The notes beneath the pieces were generated by a model. It saw only the letters and a list, made by a program, of their open reading frames with translations. It was not told the origin of the DNA and searched no databases. Positions 22,957 to 28,863 of a stretch of DNA of 28,863 bases are shown here, piece after piece; the stretch's first letter is position 1; the number at the start of each line of letters is the position of its first letter. The translations under genes and the position numbers were made by a program. Source of the DNA: JACCTH01 sp050741915 (GTDB taxonomy: Bacteria > Actinomycetota > Acidimicrobiia > Spongiisociales > ZC4RG35); the NCBI GenBank assembly GCA_050741915.1, contig JBOGEX010000025.1:1-28863 (forward strand), in the 5' to 3' direction.

Positions 22957-23724
22957 TCAGAGCACGAACAGGGCGTAGATCCCAAAAGCCAGGCAGTAGA
23001 TCCCATAGCCAGCCAGCCCGGTGCGGGTCAGCATCCGCAGCAGGAAGGCAATCGCCCAATAGCCTGTGATCGCTGCCACTCCCACCCCGAGCCAGGCCGA
23101 CCGTGGCACCCCACCATTCGAGGCCAGCTGGAACAACTCGAACAGCCCGGCAGCGGTGACGGCGGGAACGCCGAGGAGGAAAGAGAAGCGAGCCATCGTC
23201 ACTCGGTCGAATCCCCGCGCCATACCGGTAGCGATGGTGAAACCCGATCGTGAGATCCCGGGAAGAACGGCTAGCAACTGCGCAAACCCGATCAAGAGAG
23301 CGTCGCTCGCGCGAGCCTGGTCGATGTCGCGCTCGCCGCGGGGCAATCGGCCGACCACCACCAGCACGATCCCCGTCACCACCAGGAACGAGGCGGTAGC
23401 TGTCGCCGAGCGCTGCAGTCGCTCAACCTCGCTCAAGAACAACAGCGCCAAAGCTGCCGGCAGGGTTCCAATCAGAATCAAGCGCAAGAGCCGCCGCGCC
23501 TCCGTATCGGATCCCGCTCGCCGCAGCGACCAGAGGTCGTTTCGAAAATAGACGATCACCGCTATGAGAGTCCCGAGGTGGAGCACCGCCGTGGTGGCTA
23601 GATCGGGCGGAGCGAACCCAAAGAGGGCCGGAATCAAAACCAGGTGGCCGTCGGAGGAGATGGGGAGGAACTCGGTGATTCCCTGGACGAGCCCCCAGAG
23701 GACCGCTTGCAGCACCGGGGCCAC
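22957..23724 (-). CDS. uppP: Undecaprenyl-diphosphatase
   Basis: 255 aa, about eight membrane helices, BacA/UppP family. Signature 1 is QGITEFLPISSDGHLVL (14-30), where most homologues have SSTGH; signature 2 is LPGISRSGFTIATG (154-167). The enzyme dephosphorylates undecaprenyl pyrophosphate to recycle the lipid carrier for peptidoglycan synthesis and can confer bacitracin tolerance. Start is GTG 23724; no strong Shine-Dalgarno is visible, and the SAF-domain gene ends 22 nt upstream on the same strand, so co-transcription is likely. Confidence 0.92.
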   Translation of the reverse strand: MAPVLQAVLWGLVQGITEFLPISSDGHLVLIPALFGFAPPDLATTAVLHLGTLIAVIVYFRNDLWSLRRAGSDTEARRLLRLILIGTLPAALALLFLSEVERLQRSATATASFLVVTGIVLVVVGRLPRGERDIDQARASDALLIGFAQLLAVLPGISRSGFTIATGMARGFDRVTMARFSFLLGVPAVTAAGLFELFQLASNGGVPRSAWLGVGVAAITGYWAIAFLLRMLTRTGLAGYGIYCLAFGIYALFVL

Positions 23725-23745
23725 GATAAACCGAGGCGCTTCGGT

Positions 23746-24270
23746 CTAACGACTCCCGACCAAAGTGCGCAAGGAGCCATCAGCCAGAGCGGCGGCCGCG
23801 GCTCCCACCTCCGCTTCCGGGATGGCGACCAACGCGGTGACACCGTCGATCGAATCGGAACCGAGCAAGCGAACAACCATGCCAGGGATCACCCGTGGCG
23901 CCACTCGCACATCGACCACGAGACGCACCTCGACTCCTGCTGATGTTCCGTCCGGTACCGGGACTTCGAGACTCCACCAACCTTCGGGCAGCGGGCTGGC
24001 CTCGCCGACGACCGACCGGATGAGTGGTGCCCCCCGCTCCAAATCGACGAGGAAGAGCCCGGACGGGGAAGCGTGCTCGGGGAGAAACCCAATCGGTACC
24101 CGCCGCCATTCGATGTCCTCATCGCCGACCTCGTCTCCCGCCGCGACGTCCCGAGCCAGGTAGGGGCGAAGCTCGGTGGGGGTGGGGCGGAATTCCCAGC
24201 CAACCGCTACGAGAAGGATGACGACCGCCAAGGCGCGACGGACGTAGGGCGGTTTCGCCAGCCAGAACAT
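23746..24270 (-). CDS. SAF-domain protein with N-terminal membrane anchor
   Basis: 174 aa. A single membrane helix at about 11-26 (RRALAVVILLVAVGW) puts the rest outside the cell. The SAF-like segment starts near 35 (RPYLARDVAAGDEVGDEDIE), then VPIGFLP and LERGAPLIRS, which matches the SAF/CpaB/FlgA-type fold. The remainder (about 100-174) is Val-rich beta structure (VEVRLVVDVRVAPRVIPGMV). Related proteins take part in pilus (CpaB) or flagellar P-ring (FlgA) assembly, but no pilus or flagellar genes are visible, so function is unknown. A TACGTT box (24277-24282) ends 6 nt before the ATG, suggesting a leaderless start. It is upstream of uppP on the same strand. Confidence 0.78.
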   Translation of the reverse strand: MFWLAKPPYVRRALAVVILLVAVGWEFRPTPTELRPYLARDVAAGDEVGDEDIEWRRVPIGFLPEHASPSGLFLVDLERGAPLIRSVVGEASPLPEGWWSLEVPVPDGTSAGVEVRLVVDVRVAPRVIPGMVVRLLGSDSIDGVTALVAIPEAEVGAAAAALADGSLRTLVGSR

Positions 24271-24309
24271 CGCCTCAACGTATCGGCGGGAGTGGTCCTT
24301 GAGAAGACC

Positions 24310-24618
24310 TCAGTCGGATTTGTTGGTATCCGACGACGCCGCCGATTTGTCGGCGGCATTGCCACTCGAGGCGCCTTCGGACTTCGACGATCCGTTGCTG
24401 GACCCAGAGGAGCCTCCGTTCTCGGAGGCAGCCTTGGCCTTGGCCCGGGAGTCGGTCACATAAAAGCCGGACCCCTTGAAAACCACCCCGCGGGGATGGA
24501 AGACCTTCTCCAATCTGCCCCCGCACTGGGCGTGGCGCCGGAGGGGCTTATCAGTGAAGGACTGGACGATTTCTAAGTTTTGGCCGCAGCGGTCGCAGAG
24601 GTATTCGTAAGTAGGCAC
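24310..24618 (-). CDS. FmdB-family zinc-ribbon protein
   Basis: 102 aa from GTG 24618. The N-terminal zinc ribbon is standard FmdB: MPTYEYLCDRCG with Cys8 and Cys11, then RRHAQCGGRLEKVFHPRGV with Cys32. The fourth ligand is His29 where homologues usually have Cys. FKGSGFYVTDSRAK (48-61) completes the conserved part. Residues 62-102 are a low-complexity Ser/Ala/Lys/Gly/Asn tail, presumably disordered. Once thought to regulate formamidase genes, the family has no firm role. A TATCAT-like -10 box on the minus strand (24651-24656) could serve it. It is 39 nt upstream of the SAF gene. Confidence 0.85.
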   Translation of the reverse strand: MPTYEYLCDRCGQNLEIVQSFTDKPLRRHAQCGGRLEKVFHPRGVVFKGSGFYVTDSRAKAKAASENGGSSGSSNGSSKSEGASSGNAADKSAASSDTNKSD

Positions 24619-24994
24619 GTCTCAGAGAACTCGGGTGAGGTGGACAAGTAATGATAACCCCACCGTGTCGAGCGCAATTCCCCCGGTGGTGGGTCAATCT
24701 GGCTGGTCCATCGTCTTGTCAACAAAACATCGACGCAGGTAATTCGGTTGCTGGAGGAACGCCTTCCGACAAATTCGGTTGCTAGCGCCCCGATTACTCG
24801 TTAGCCCGGTACCCGTTCGCCAGCTACCGGATTAGGGAGAAGACGGGCGCGGGCGACCGAATTTGGCGCTGGGGCCCTCGTGTCTTGGCGTTTCCAAAGT
24901 CCAACTGGCCCGATAGTCACTTCTCACGTAGAACCCGCCCACTACCAATTCCCGACCGGAACCGGTTGCAGCCTCAGGCGTAGACTCGGCCGTC
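24619..24994. other. 376-bp non-coding divergent region with short repeats
   Basis: No convincing gene. It holds the promoters for fmdB (minus; TATCAT at 24651-24656) and plsY (plus; TAGACT at 24981-24986, 8 nt before the GTG). In the middle, AATTCGGTTGCT occurs twice (24741-24752 and 24772-24783, 31 bp apart), and ACCGAATTT (24856-24864) is the inverted form of 24771-24779. TTCGCCAGCTA near 24816-24826 also occurs inside copy C of the dispersed repeat. Neither an RNA gene nor a riboswitch could be recognised. Confidence 0.5.
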
Positions 24995-25594
24995 GTGGAA
25001 GTCCTCGTCAGCGTAGCGATCCTCGTCATTTCCTACTTGATCGGGAGCGTCGACTTTGCGGTGTTGGTGGGGCGGATGCACGGCGTCGACATCCACCAGG
25101 TGGGCAGCGGGAATCCGGGCACATCGAACGTGATGCGCACCCTGGGCCGGGTTCCGGCGGCAATGGTCTTCCTCGGTGACACTCTCAAAGGAGTCATCGC
25201 CGCCGGGGTGGGGACGTTGCTCTCGGGTGAGGGGCCAGCTTCGGCATGGAGCTTCGCTGCCGGTCTGATGGCAGTTCTGGGTCACTGCTACCCGGTTTTC
25301 CATCGTTTTCGAGGGGGAAAAGGGGTCGCGACCGGCGGGGGAGTGGTGATGTTCGCGGTTCCGATCGCCGGCCTAGTTCTCACCGTCTTGTGGGTGGCAG
25401 TGGCCAAGCTGGGGAAGGTGGCCTCGATCGCATCGTTGGTGGTGGTGGGCGCCTCGATCCCCGTCCTCATCTGGCAGGGAGTCTCCGGCTGGGCCCTGGT
25501 CTGGTTTGGGGTGATGCTGGGCCTGGTTATCTATCGCCACCGTGGGAACATATCGAGGATCATGAGACGGCGGGAACCATCGGTGGTGAGATGA
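24995..25594 (+). CDS. plsY: Acyl-phosphate glycerol-3-phosphate acyltransferase
   Basis: 199 aa, about five to six membrane helices. PlsY signatures: LIGSVDFAVLVGR (15-27), the catalytic VGSGNPGTSNVMRTLGR (36-52), GDTLKGV (61-67), GHCYPVFHRFRGGKGVAT (96-113) and IYRHRGNISRIM near the C-terminus. It transfers an acyl group from acyl-phosphate to glycerol-3-phosphate, the first step of phospholipid synthesis. GTG 24995 has no Shine-Dalgarno but is preceded by TAGACT at 8 nt, so it is probably leaderless. Its stop overlaps the galU ATG (ATGA); it opens the plsY-galU-moeA-moaC-glpR run. Confidence 0.92.
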   Translation: MEVLVSVAILVISYLIGSVDFAVLVGRMHGVDIHQVGSGNPGTSNVMRTLGRVPAAMVFLGDTLKGVIAAGVGTLLSGEGPASAWSFAAGLMAVLGHCYPVFHRFRGGKGVATGGGVVMFAVPIAGLVLTVLWVAVAKLGKVASIASLVVVGASIPVLIWQGVSGWALVWFGVMLGLVIYRHRGNISRIMRRREPSVVR

Positions 25595-26370
25595 CCGCCT
25601 CCGTCGCCGTCATCCCGGCCGCCGGGCGGGGAACCCGCATGCGGCCCGCCACCCGGATCGTGCCCAAGGCCCTGGTCACCGTGGTCGACCGCCCAGCCGT
25701 CCAGTACGTGGTGGAAGAGGCGGTCCGGGGGGGTGCCGACGAGGTGATCATGGTTGTCGACCTCGACGCAGGCCATCTCGTCCAACAGCATTTCTTGATG
25801 GAGGGCCGCCTTCCGGGTTTAGAGGACGTCAAGATTCGGGTCGTGTTCCAAGAGGAACCCCTTGGACTCGGTCACGCCGTCTGGGAGGCGGCGGAGGCCG
25901 TACGGGATCGGTCCTTTTTCTGCTTGCTGGCCGACAACATCGTTCGGCCCGGGGGCGACGTCCTTGCGGCGCTTGCCGCCGCCAGTCAGGGCAATTCGGC
26001 TGTCTGCCTCCGCCGGCTCACCAACGAGTTTCTCTCCAGATATGGGGTGGTAGTGCCCGGATCGGATGTCGTCGACCGCATGCTCGATGTCATCGGCGCC
26101 GTCGAAAAGCCCGGTCCGGAGCAGGCTCCCTCCGACCTCGGTCTCATTGGCCGCTACCTCTTCACACCCGAGATCTTCGAGGTCCTGGCCAAGCTCCCTC
26201 CCGGACACGGCGGCGAGATCCAACTCACCGACGCCATTGATCGCCTGGCTTCTTCCGGAAAGTGCCGGGGTTATGTGGCCGAGGAGGATCTGCTCGATGT
26301 CGGGACCCCGCGGGGTTTGGTCGAGGCCAGTTGGGTGCTCGGGCGGAGCCAGTTCCCCGACCTTGAATAG
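25591..26370 (+). CDS. galU: UTP-glucose-1-phosphate uridylyltransferase family protein
   Basis: 259 aa from ATG 25591 overlapping the plsY stop. Nucleotidyltransferase signature: VIPAAGRGTRMRPATRIVPK (7-26) with the Gly-rich UTP loop and Lys26, VVFQEEPLGLGHAVWEA, LADNIVRPGG (Asp for Mg) and GGEIQLTDAI. GalU makes UDP-glucose for cell envelope glycans. The length is somewhat below the usual 290 or so. Bacterial GalU versus another sugar-1-phosphate nucleotidyltransferase is judged by the PKALVTVVDRP and GEIQLTDA patterns. It is followed with no gap (TAG then ATG) by moeA/glp, the gene order known in other actinobacteria. Confidence 0.88.
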   Translation: MTASVAVIPAAGRGTRMRPATRIVPKALVTVVDRPAVQYVVEEAVRGGADEVIMVVDLDAGHLVQQHFLMEGRLPGLEDVKIRVVFQEEPLGLGHAVWEAAEAVRDRSFFCLLADNIVRPGGDVLAALAAASQGNSAVCLRRLTNEFLSRYGVVVPGSDVVDRMLDVIGAVEKPGPEQAPSDLGLIGRYLFTPEIFEVLAKLPPGHGGEIQLTDAIDRLASSGKCRGYVAEEDLLDVGTPRGLVEASWVLGRSQFPDLE

Positions 26371-27597
26371 ATGCTCCCACTGCCACAAGCCCAACGACAG
26401 GTTTTCGGGAGCCTTCCGACCATGCCGGTTGAGTCGATCGAGCTCGGTCACGCCCTTGGTCTCGTGTTGGCCCGGCCGGTTGTTGCCGATCACCCCGTGC
26501 CGCCGTTTGACAACTCGGCTATGGACGGATTCGCGGTGCGGGCCGAAGACGTGGTTGTCGTGCCGGTCGACCTGAAGGTGACGGAGGACGTGCCGGCGGG
26601 CTCGGTGGCGAGTCGTCGGGTCGAGAGCGGGACTGCGATCAAGATCATGACCGGGGCGCCGATCCCGGAGGGGGCCGATGCGGTCGCGAGGGTCGAGGAC
26701 ACGGAGCAGGCGGGGGAGATGGTGACGATTCGCCAGAGCGTCTTGTCGGGTACCGCGATTCGGGCGGCCGGAGGCGACGTGTCGGCCGGGACGACGCTGG
26801 TCGAGACCGGTGTTCGGCTCAACTCGGCCTATATCGGAGTGCTGGCCAACAATGGCTGTGCTCGGCTCCAGGTTCACCGGCGACCCGTGGTGGCCGTGGC
26901 TTCGACCGGAGATGAGCTGGTGCCAGTTGACGGGGGTGAGCTCGGGCCCGGCCAGATCCGAGACTCGAACCGTCCGATGCTGATCGCGCTTCTCGCCGAG
27001 TTGGGGGTCGAGGTGCTCGACCTCGGTCGCATTCCCGACGACGAGCAACGACTGCTTTCGACTTTGGAGGACGCGGCCGCAAGAGCCGACGCCGTTGTCA
27101 CCTCGGGGGGTGTGTCGATGGGGGAGTACGACTTGGTGAAGGCGGTGTTGAAGAAGTTGGGTGACGTCGACTTCTGGCAGGTGGCGATGCAGCCTGCCAA
27201 GCCGTTCGCCTTTGGCCGCTTGTCGTCGACACCTTTCTTCGGTCTGCCGGGAAACCCGGTGTCATCCTTTGTCGCCTTCGAGCAGTTCGTACGGCCGGCG
27301 GTGTTGCACATGATGAATGCGCAGCGGATTCTGCGACCGCGCCTTTCCGGACGGACTGAGGTCGCACTCGAGACCGATCCGGAGAAGACCGTATTCGTCA
27401 GGGTTGTCACGCGCGTCGAAGGCGAAGTGAGATGGTGTCAACCATCAGGCAAGCAATCATCGAATGTATTGACAGCCGTGGCTCATGGCGATGCCTTTGC
27501 GGTAGTCGGTCAAGGCACCGAACGCATCGAAGCCGGAGAGGCCGTGACTCTCGAGATGTACCGCTGGCCGGAGGAAAGGACCATCGATGAGCTCTGA
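26371..27597 (+). CDS. moeA: Molybdopterin molybdotransferase MoeA / gephyrin-like Glp
   Basis: 408 aa, full MoeA length, starting directly after the galU stop. Motifs: PPFDNSAMDGFAVR (44-57), MTGAPIPEGADAVARVED (93-110), VASTGDELV (176-184), RDSNRPML (197-204), TSGGVSMGEYDLVK (244-257), MQPAKPFAFG (273-282) and GLPGNPVSS (291-299). MoeA inserts molybdate into adenylylated molybdopterin. In corynebacteria a gephyrin-like MoeA homologue (Glp) encoded beside galU instead binds FtsZ and a membrane receptor (GlpR). Catalytic-site motifs look intact here, and moaC follows, so a cofactor role, a divisome role or both remain possible. It overlaps moaC by 11 nt. Confidence 0.9.
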   Translation: MLPLPQAQRQVFGSLPTMPVESIELGHALGLVLARPVVADHPVPPFDNSAMDGFAVRAEDVVVVPVDLKVTEDVPAGSVASRRVESGTAIKIMTGAPIPEGADAVARVEDTEQAGEMVTIRQSVLSGTAIRAAGGDVSAGTTLVETGVRLNSAYIGVLANNGCARLQVHRRPVVAVASTGDELVPVDGGELGPGQIRDSNRPMLIALLAELGVEVLDLGRIPDDEQRLLSTLEDAAARADAVVTSGGVSMGEYDLVKAVLKKLGDVDFWQVAMQPAKPFAFGRLSSTPFFGLPGNPVSSFVAFEQFVRPAVLHMMNAQRILRPRLSGRTEVALETDPEKTVFVRVVTRVEGEVRWCQPSGKQSSNVLTAVAHGDAFAVVGQGTERIEAGEAVTLEMYRWPEERTIDEL

Positions 27598-28069
27598 GGT
27601 TCGAATGCCACATCTCACTGCGACAGGAGACGCTCATATGGTCGACGTCTCTGAAAAAGAGGTCAGTGTTCGGGTGGCGTCGGCCGAGTCGATTGTTGTA
27701 TTGGCCAATGAAACCGCCGAGGCATTGTTTGGAGGAACATTGCCGAAAGGTGACGCTCTCGCCGCGATTCGATTGGCCGGCATCATGGGCGCCAAACGAA
27801 CGGCCGAGCTGATCCCGCTCTGCCATCCATTGCCGATCGACGCAGTTGACGTATCGGTCACTCGCGTCGATGAAGGGGCGCGCATCGTCGCCGAGGTAAC
27901 CACGACCGGTCGCACCGGTGTGGAGATGGAGGCGATGACCGCGGTGACGGTGGCGGCGCTCACTCTCTATGACATGGTCAAAGGCATCGAGCGCGGCGTC
28001 GAGATCGGACCGGTGCGACTGCTCCGCAAGACGGGCGGGCGCAGCGGAACCTGGGAACGCTCTAGGTAG
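27587..28069 (+). CDS. moaC: Cyclic pyranopterin monophosphate synthase MoaC
   Basis: 160 aa. ATG 27587 overlaps the end of moeA by 11 nt, with GGAAAGGA upstream. Conserved blocks: HMVDVSEKEVSVRVA (17-31), LPKGDALAAIRLAGIMGAKR (52-71, Lys54 corresponds to E. coli Lys51), ELIPLCHPLPI (74-84), GRTGVEMEAMTAVTVAALTL (108-127) and YDMVKGIERG with Asp129 and Lys132. MoaC works with MoaA to form cPMP, the first pterin intermediate of molybdenum cofactor synthesis. Its partner moaA is not in the window. Confidence 0.93.
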   Translation: MSSEVRMPHLTATGDAHMVDVSEKEVSVRVASAESIVVLANETAEALFGGTLPKGDALAAIRLAGIMGAKRTAELIPLCHPLPIDAVDVSVTRVDEGARIVAEVTTTGRTGVEMEAMTAVTVAALTLYDMVKGIERGVEIGPVRLLRKTGGRSGTWERSR

Positions 28070-28130
28070 TTGTTTGCCACGGACCGAAGGGCTACCCTCC
28101 GCCAGCGAGCAGAGGGTCTTTCCGAACAAC

Positions 28131-28562
28131 ATGGTGACACCAGTAATCGTTGCGGGCCTGATTTTGGCCGCAGTGTGGGGCCTGTACCTGCTTCCCGGGA
28201 TGTTCGGGGAGCGACGCAGCACTCCGCTTAATTCAACCGAGGAGTTCGATCGCCTGACGAGGGTGATCGCCGATGTCCAGCGTCGGGCGTACGACGCCCG
28301 GGTCTCCAACAACCGCGATCAGATGCGGACCCGACGACGCCGGGCGCTGATCGCTCTCGTCATCATCGCCGTGGCCACCCTTGTCATCGCCTGGCGCCGC
28401 CAGTCCCTCTACTGGCTCTTGGTCCACATCGGCATCGACGCCTGCCTGGCATGGTATTTGGCGATGCTGTCTCAGATCCGTCAACGCCAGGCCCAGCAAG
28501 TCGCCAACCGCTACGCCGAGAACACCCTCGAAGAGTCACCGGTTCGGGTCGTCTCCCGCTAA
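28131..28562 (+). CDS. Small membrane protein resembling divisome protein SepX/GlpR
   Basis: 143 aa from ATG 28131; a longer in-frame reading from 27969 overlaps moaC and is rejected. Layout: membrane helix 1 at 3-21 (IVAGLILAAVWGLYLLPGMF), a short cytoplasmic part with TEEFDRLTRVIADVQRRAYD (36-55), an Arg-rich stretch (67-71), helices 2 and 3 at about 72-88 and 92-113, then a tail MLSQIRQRQAQQVANRY. This order (helix ending in LLP, a conserved (E)EFDR(L)xRVIA-like element, Arg cluster, two C-terminal helices, IRQR tail) is what I recall for actinobacterial SepX/GlpR, the receptor of Glp, but with a much shorter middle. The galU-moeA(glp) neighbourhood supports this. The homology is inferred by eye. 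Confidence 0.72.
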   Translation: MVTPVIVAGLILAAVWGLYLLPGMFGERRSTPLNSTEEFDRLTRVIADVQRRAYDARVSNNRDQMRTRRRRALIALVIIAVATLVIAWRRQSLYWLLVHIGIDACLAWYLAMLSQIRQRQAQQVANRYAENTLEESPVRVVSR

Positions 28563-28622
28563 CCCCCTTGCGAACCCAGGGTTGTTAGCTGGCGAAACCG
28601 ACTTCTCCAGCCCAGAGAACGG
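28562..28622 (-). repeat. Dispersed structured repeat, copy C (inverted)
   Basis: Read on the minus strand: CGTTCTCTGGGC, a 27-nt centre, then ACCCTGGGTTCGCAAG. The ends match copies A and B closely and the centre length is identical, but the 12-bp stem has largely decayed; only a weaker offset stem AGTCGG/CCAGCT remains. It lies directly after the SepX/GlpR-like gene and upstream of tRNA-Ala. Confidence 0.75.
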
Positions 28623-28640
28623 CCTCGACGGGCCGCGCTC

Positions 28641-28646
28641 TAAAAT
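28641..28646 (+). promoter_or_regulatory. Candidate -10 box of tRNA-Ala
   Basis: TAAAAT (TAnnnT pattern) ends 13 nt before the first base of the tRNA, which allows a short 5' leader. The -35 region is poor in recognisable sequence. Confidence 0.45.
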
Positions 28647-28659
28647 CGAGGCCAACCCG

Positions 28660-28733
28660 GGGGGTGTAGCTCAGCCCGGCAGAGCGCTTCCCTCGCACGG
28701 AAGAAGCCAGGGGTTCAAATCCCCTCACCTCCA
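28660..28733 (+). tRNA. tRNA-Ala (anticodon CGC)
   Basis: A full cloverleaf was built by hand: acceptor GGGGGTG with CACCTCC, D-arm GCTC/GAGC, anticodon stem CTTCC/GGAAG with loop CTCGCAC (anticodon CGC at 28694-28696, reading GCG), T-arm AGGGG-TTCAAAT-CCCCT, discriminator A at 28733. The G3-U70 wobble, the alanine identity element, is present. The 3' CCA is not fully encoded (CC then G). Length is 74 nt. Confidence 0.95.
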
Positions 28734-28812
28734 CCGCCCTTACGTGGCTTGGGATTCCGGCCTTTGGCCTGGGAGCGGGACAACCTTTGGTCCGCGTTTG
28801 CGGAGGTTCGCG

Positions 28813-28863
28813 ATGAACAAGGACGACTACCTGGGGCGCCTGGCACGGATCGAGGGTCAGGTG
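28813..28863 (+). CDS. CsoR/DUF156-type metal-sensing regulator, start only
   Basis: Only 17 codons remain before the window ends: MNKDDYLGRLARIEGQV. GGAGG (28802-28806) lies 6 nt before the ATG. The RL-RIEGQV sequence in the first helix is the hallmark of the CsoR/RcnR/FrmR family of four-helix repressors, which sense copper, nickel, formaldehyde or persulfide. The metal- or thiol-binding Cys/His residues lie beyond the window, so the sensed ligand cannot be told. Confidence 0.7.
   Translation, partial: MNKDDYLGRLARIEGQV

Noticed and set aside
24741..24783. CRISPR-like short direct repeats
   Set aside because: Only two 12-bp units, no third unit, no cas genes.
25819..27048. 409-codon minus-strand frame opposite galU and moeA
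   Set aside because: Antisense to two motif-complete genes, no recognisable domain.
28737..28812. Small RNA between tRNA-Ala and the CsoR-type gene
   Set aside because: Two very short stems with TTT loops (GGCC/GGCC and ACC/GGT) are too weak to call more than local structure.

Overview
The window looks like chromosomal DNA from a high-GC actinomycete, perhaps an early-branching lineage such as Acidimicrobiia; the lineage is inferred only from gene content and translation signals. Supporting signs are GTG/TTG starts in 4-base stop/start overlaps, TAnnnT boxes 5-8 nt before several starts (as in leaderless mRNAs), an HxlR regulator, DUF4349 and FmdB proteins, and the actinobacterial order galU - moeA/glp - small membrane protein resembling SepX/GlpR. 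I see no phage, IS, CRISPR or plasmid genes. Both edges cut a gene: a methyltransferase on the left and a CsoR-type regulator on the right.

Layout. 1-3128: methyltransferase (partial), HtrA-like protease without a signal peptide, divergent HxlR regulator with a direct-repeat operator candidate, a small protein with a caspase-like His/Cys arrangement, and an MmcQ/YjbR protein. 3138-9255: a tight five-gene operon of amidohydrolase, GabT-like aminotransferase, aldehyde dehydrogenase, C45-type Ntn acyltransferase/hydrolase and GNAT. 9365-13378: a complete spermidine/putrescine-type ABC importer with a Tat lipoprotein binding protein. 13564-14487: DUF4349 lipoprotein. 14544-19877: agmatinase and a second aldehyde dehydrogenase on the minus strand, diverging from a second class III aminotransferase and a PuuB-like FAD oxidoreductase. 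19977-22953: lysA and a lone TPP enzyme. 22957-24618 (minus): uppP, a SAF-domain protein and an FmdB zinc ribbon. 24995-28562: plsY, galU, moeA/glp, moaC and a SepX/GlpR-like protein. Then tRNA-Ala(CGC) and the start of a CsoR-type gene.

How the parts fit. From 3138 to 19877 the genes form a plausible polyamine/agmatine-to-GABA-to-succinate catabolic island: uptake (PotDABC), guanidine removal (agmatinase), amine removal (two aminotransferases and an FAD amine oxidase) and aldehyde oxidation (two ALDHs). The amidohydrolase, C45 enzyme and GNAT are not explained by textbook pathways and suggest acylated or amidated substrates.

The most unusual non-coding signal is a roughly 50-60 bp dispersed element with three copies (701-751, 19901-19958 and 28562-28622 inverted). 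Its ends are fixed, its centre is exactly 27 nt, and in two copies the centre forms different 12-bp stems with 3-nt loops, a covariation-like pattern.
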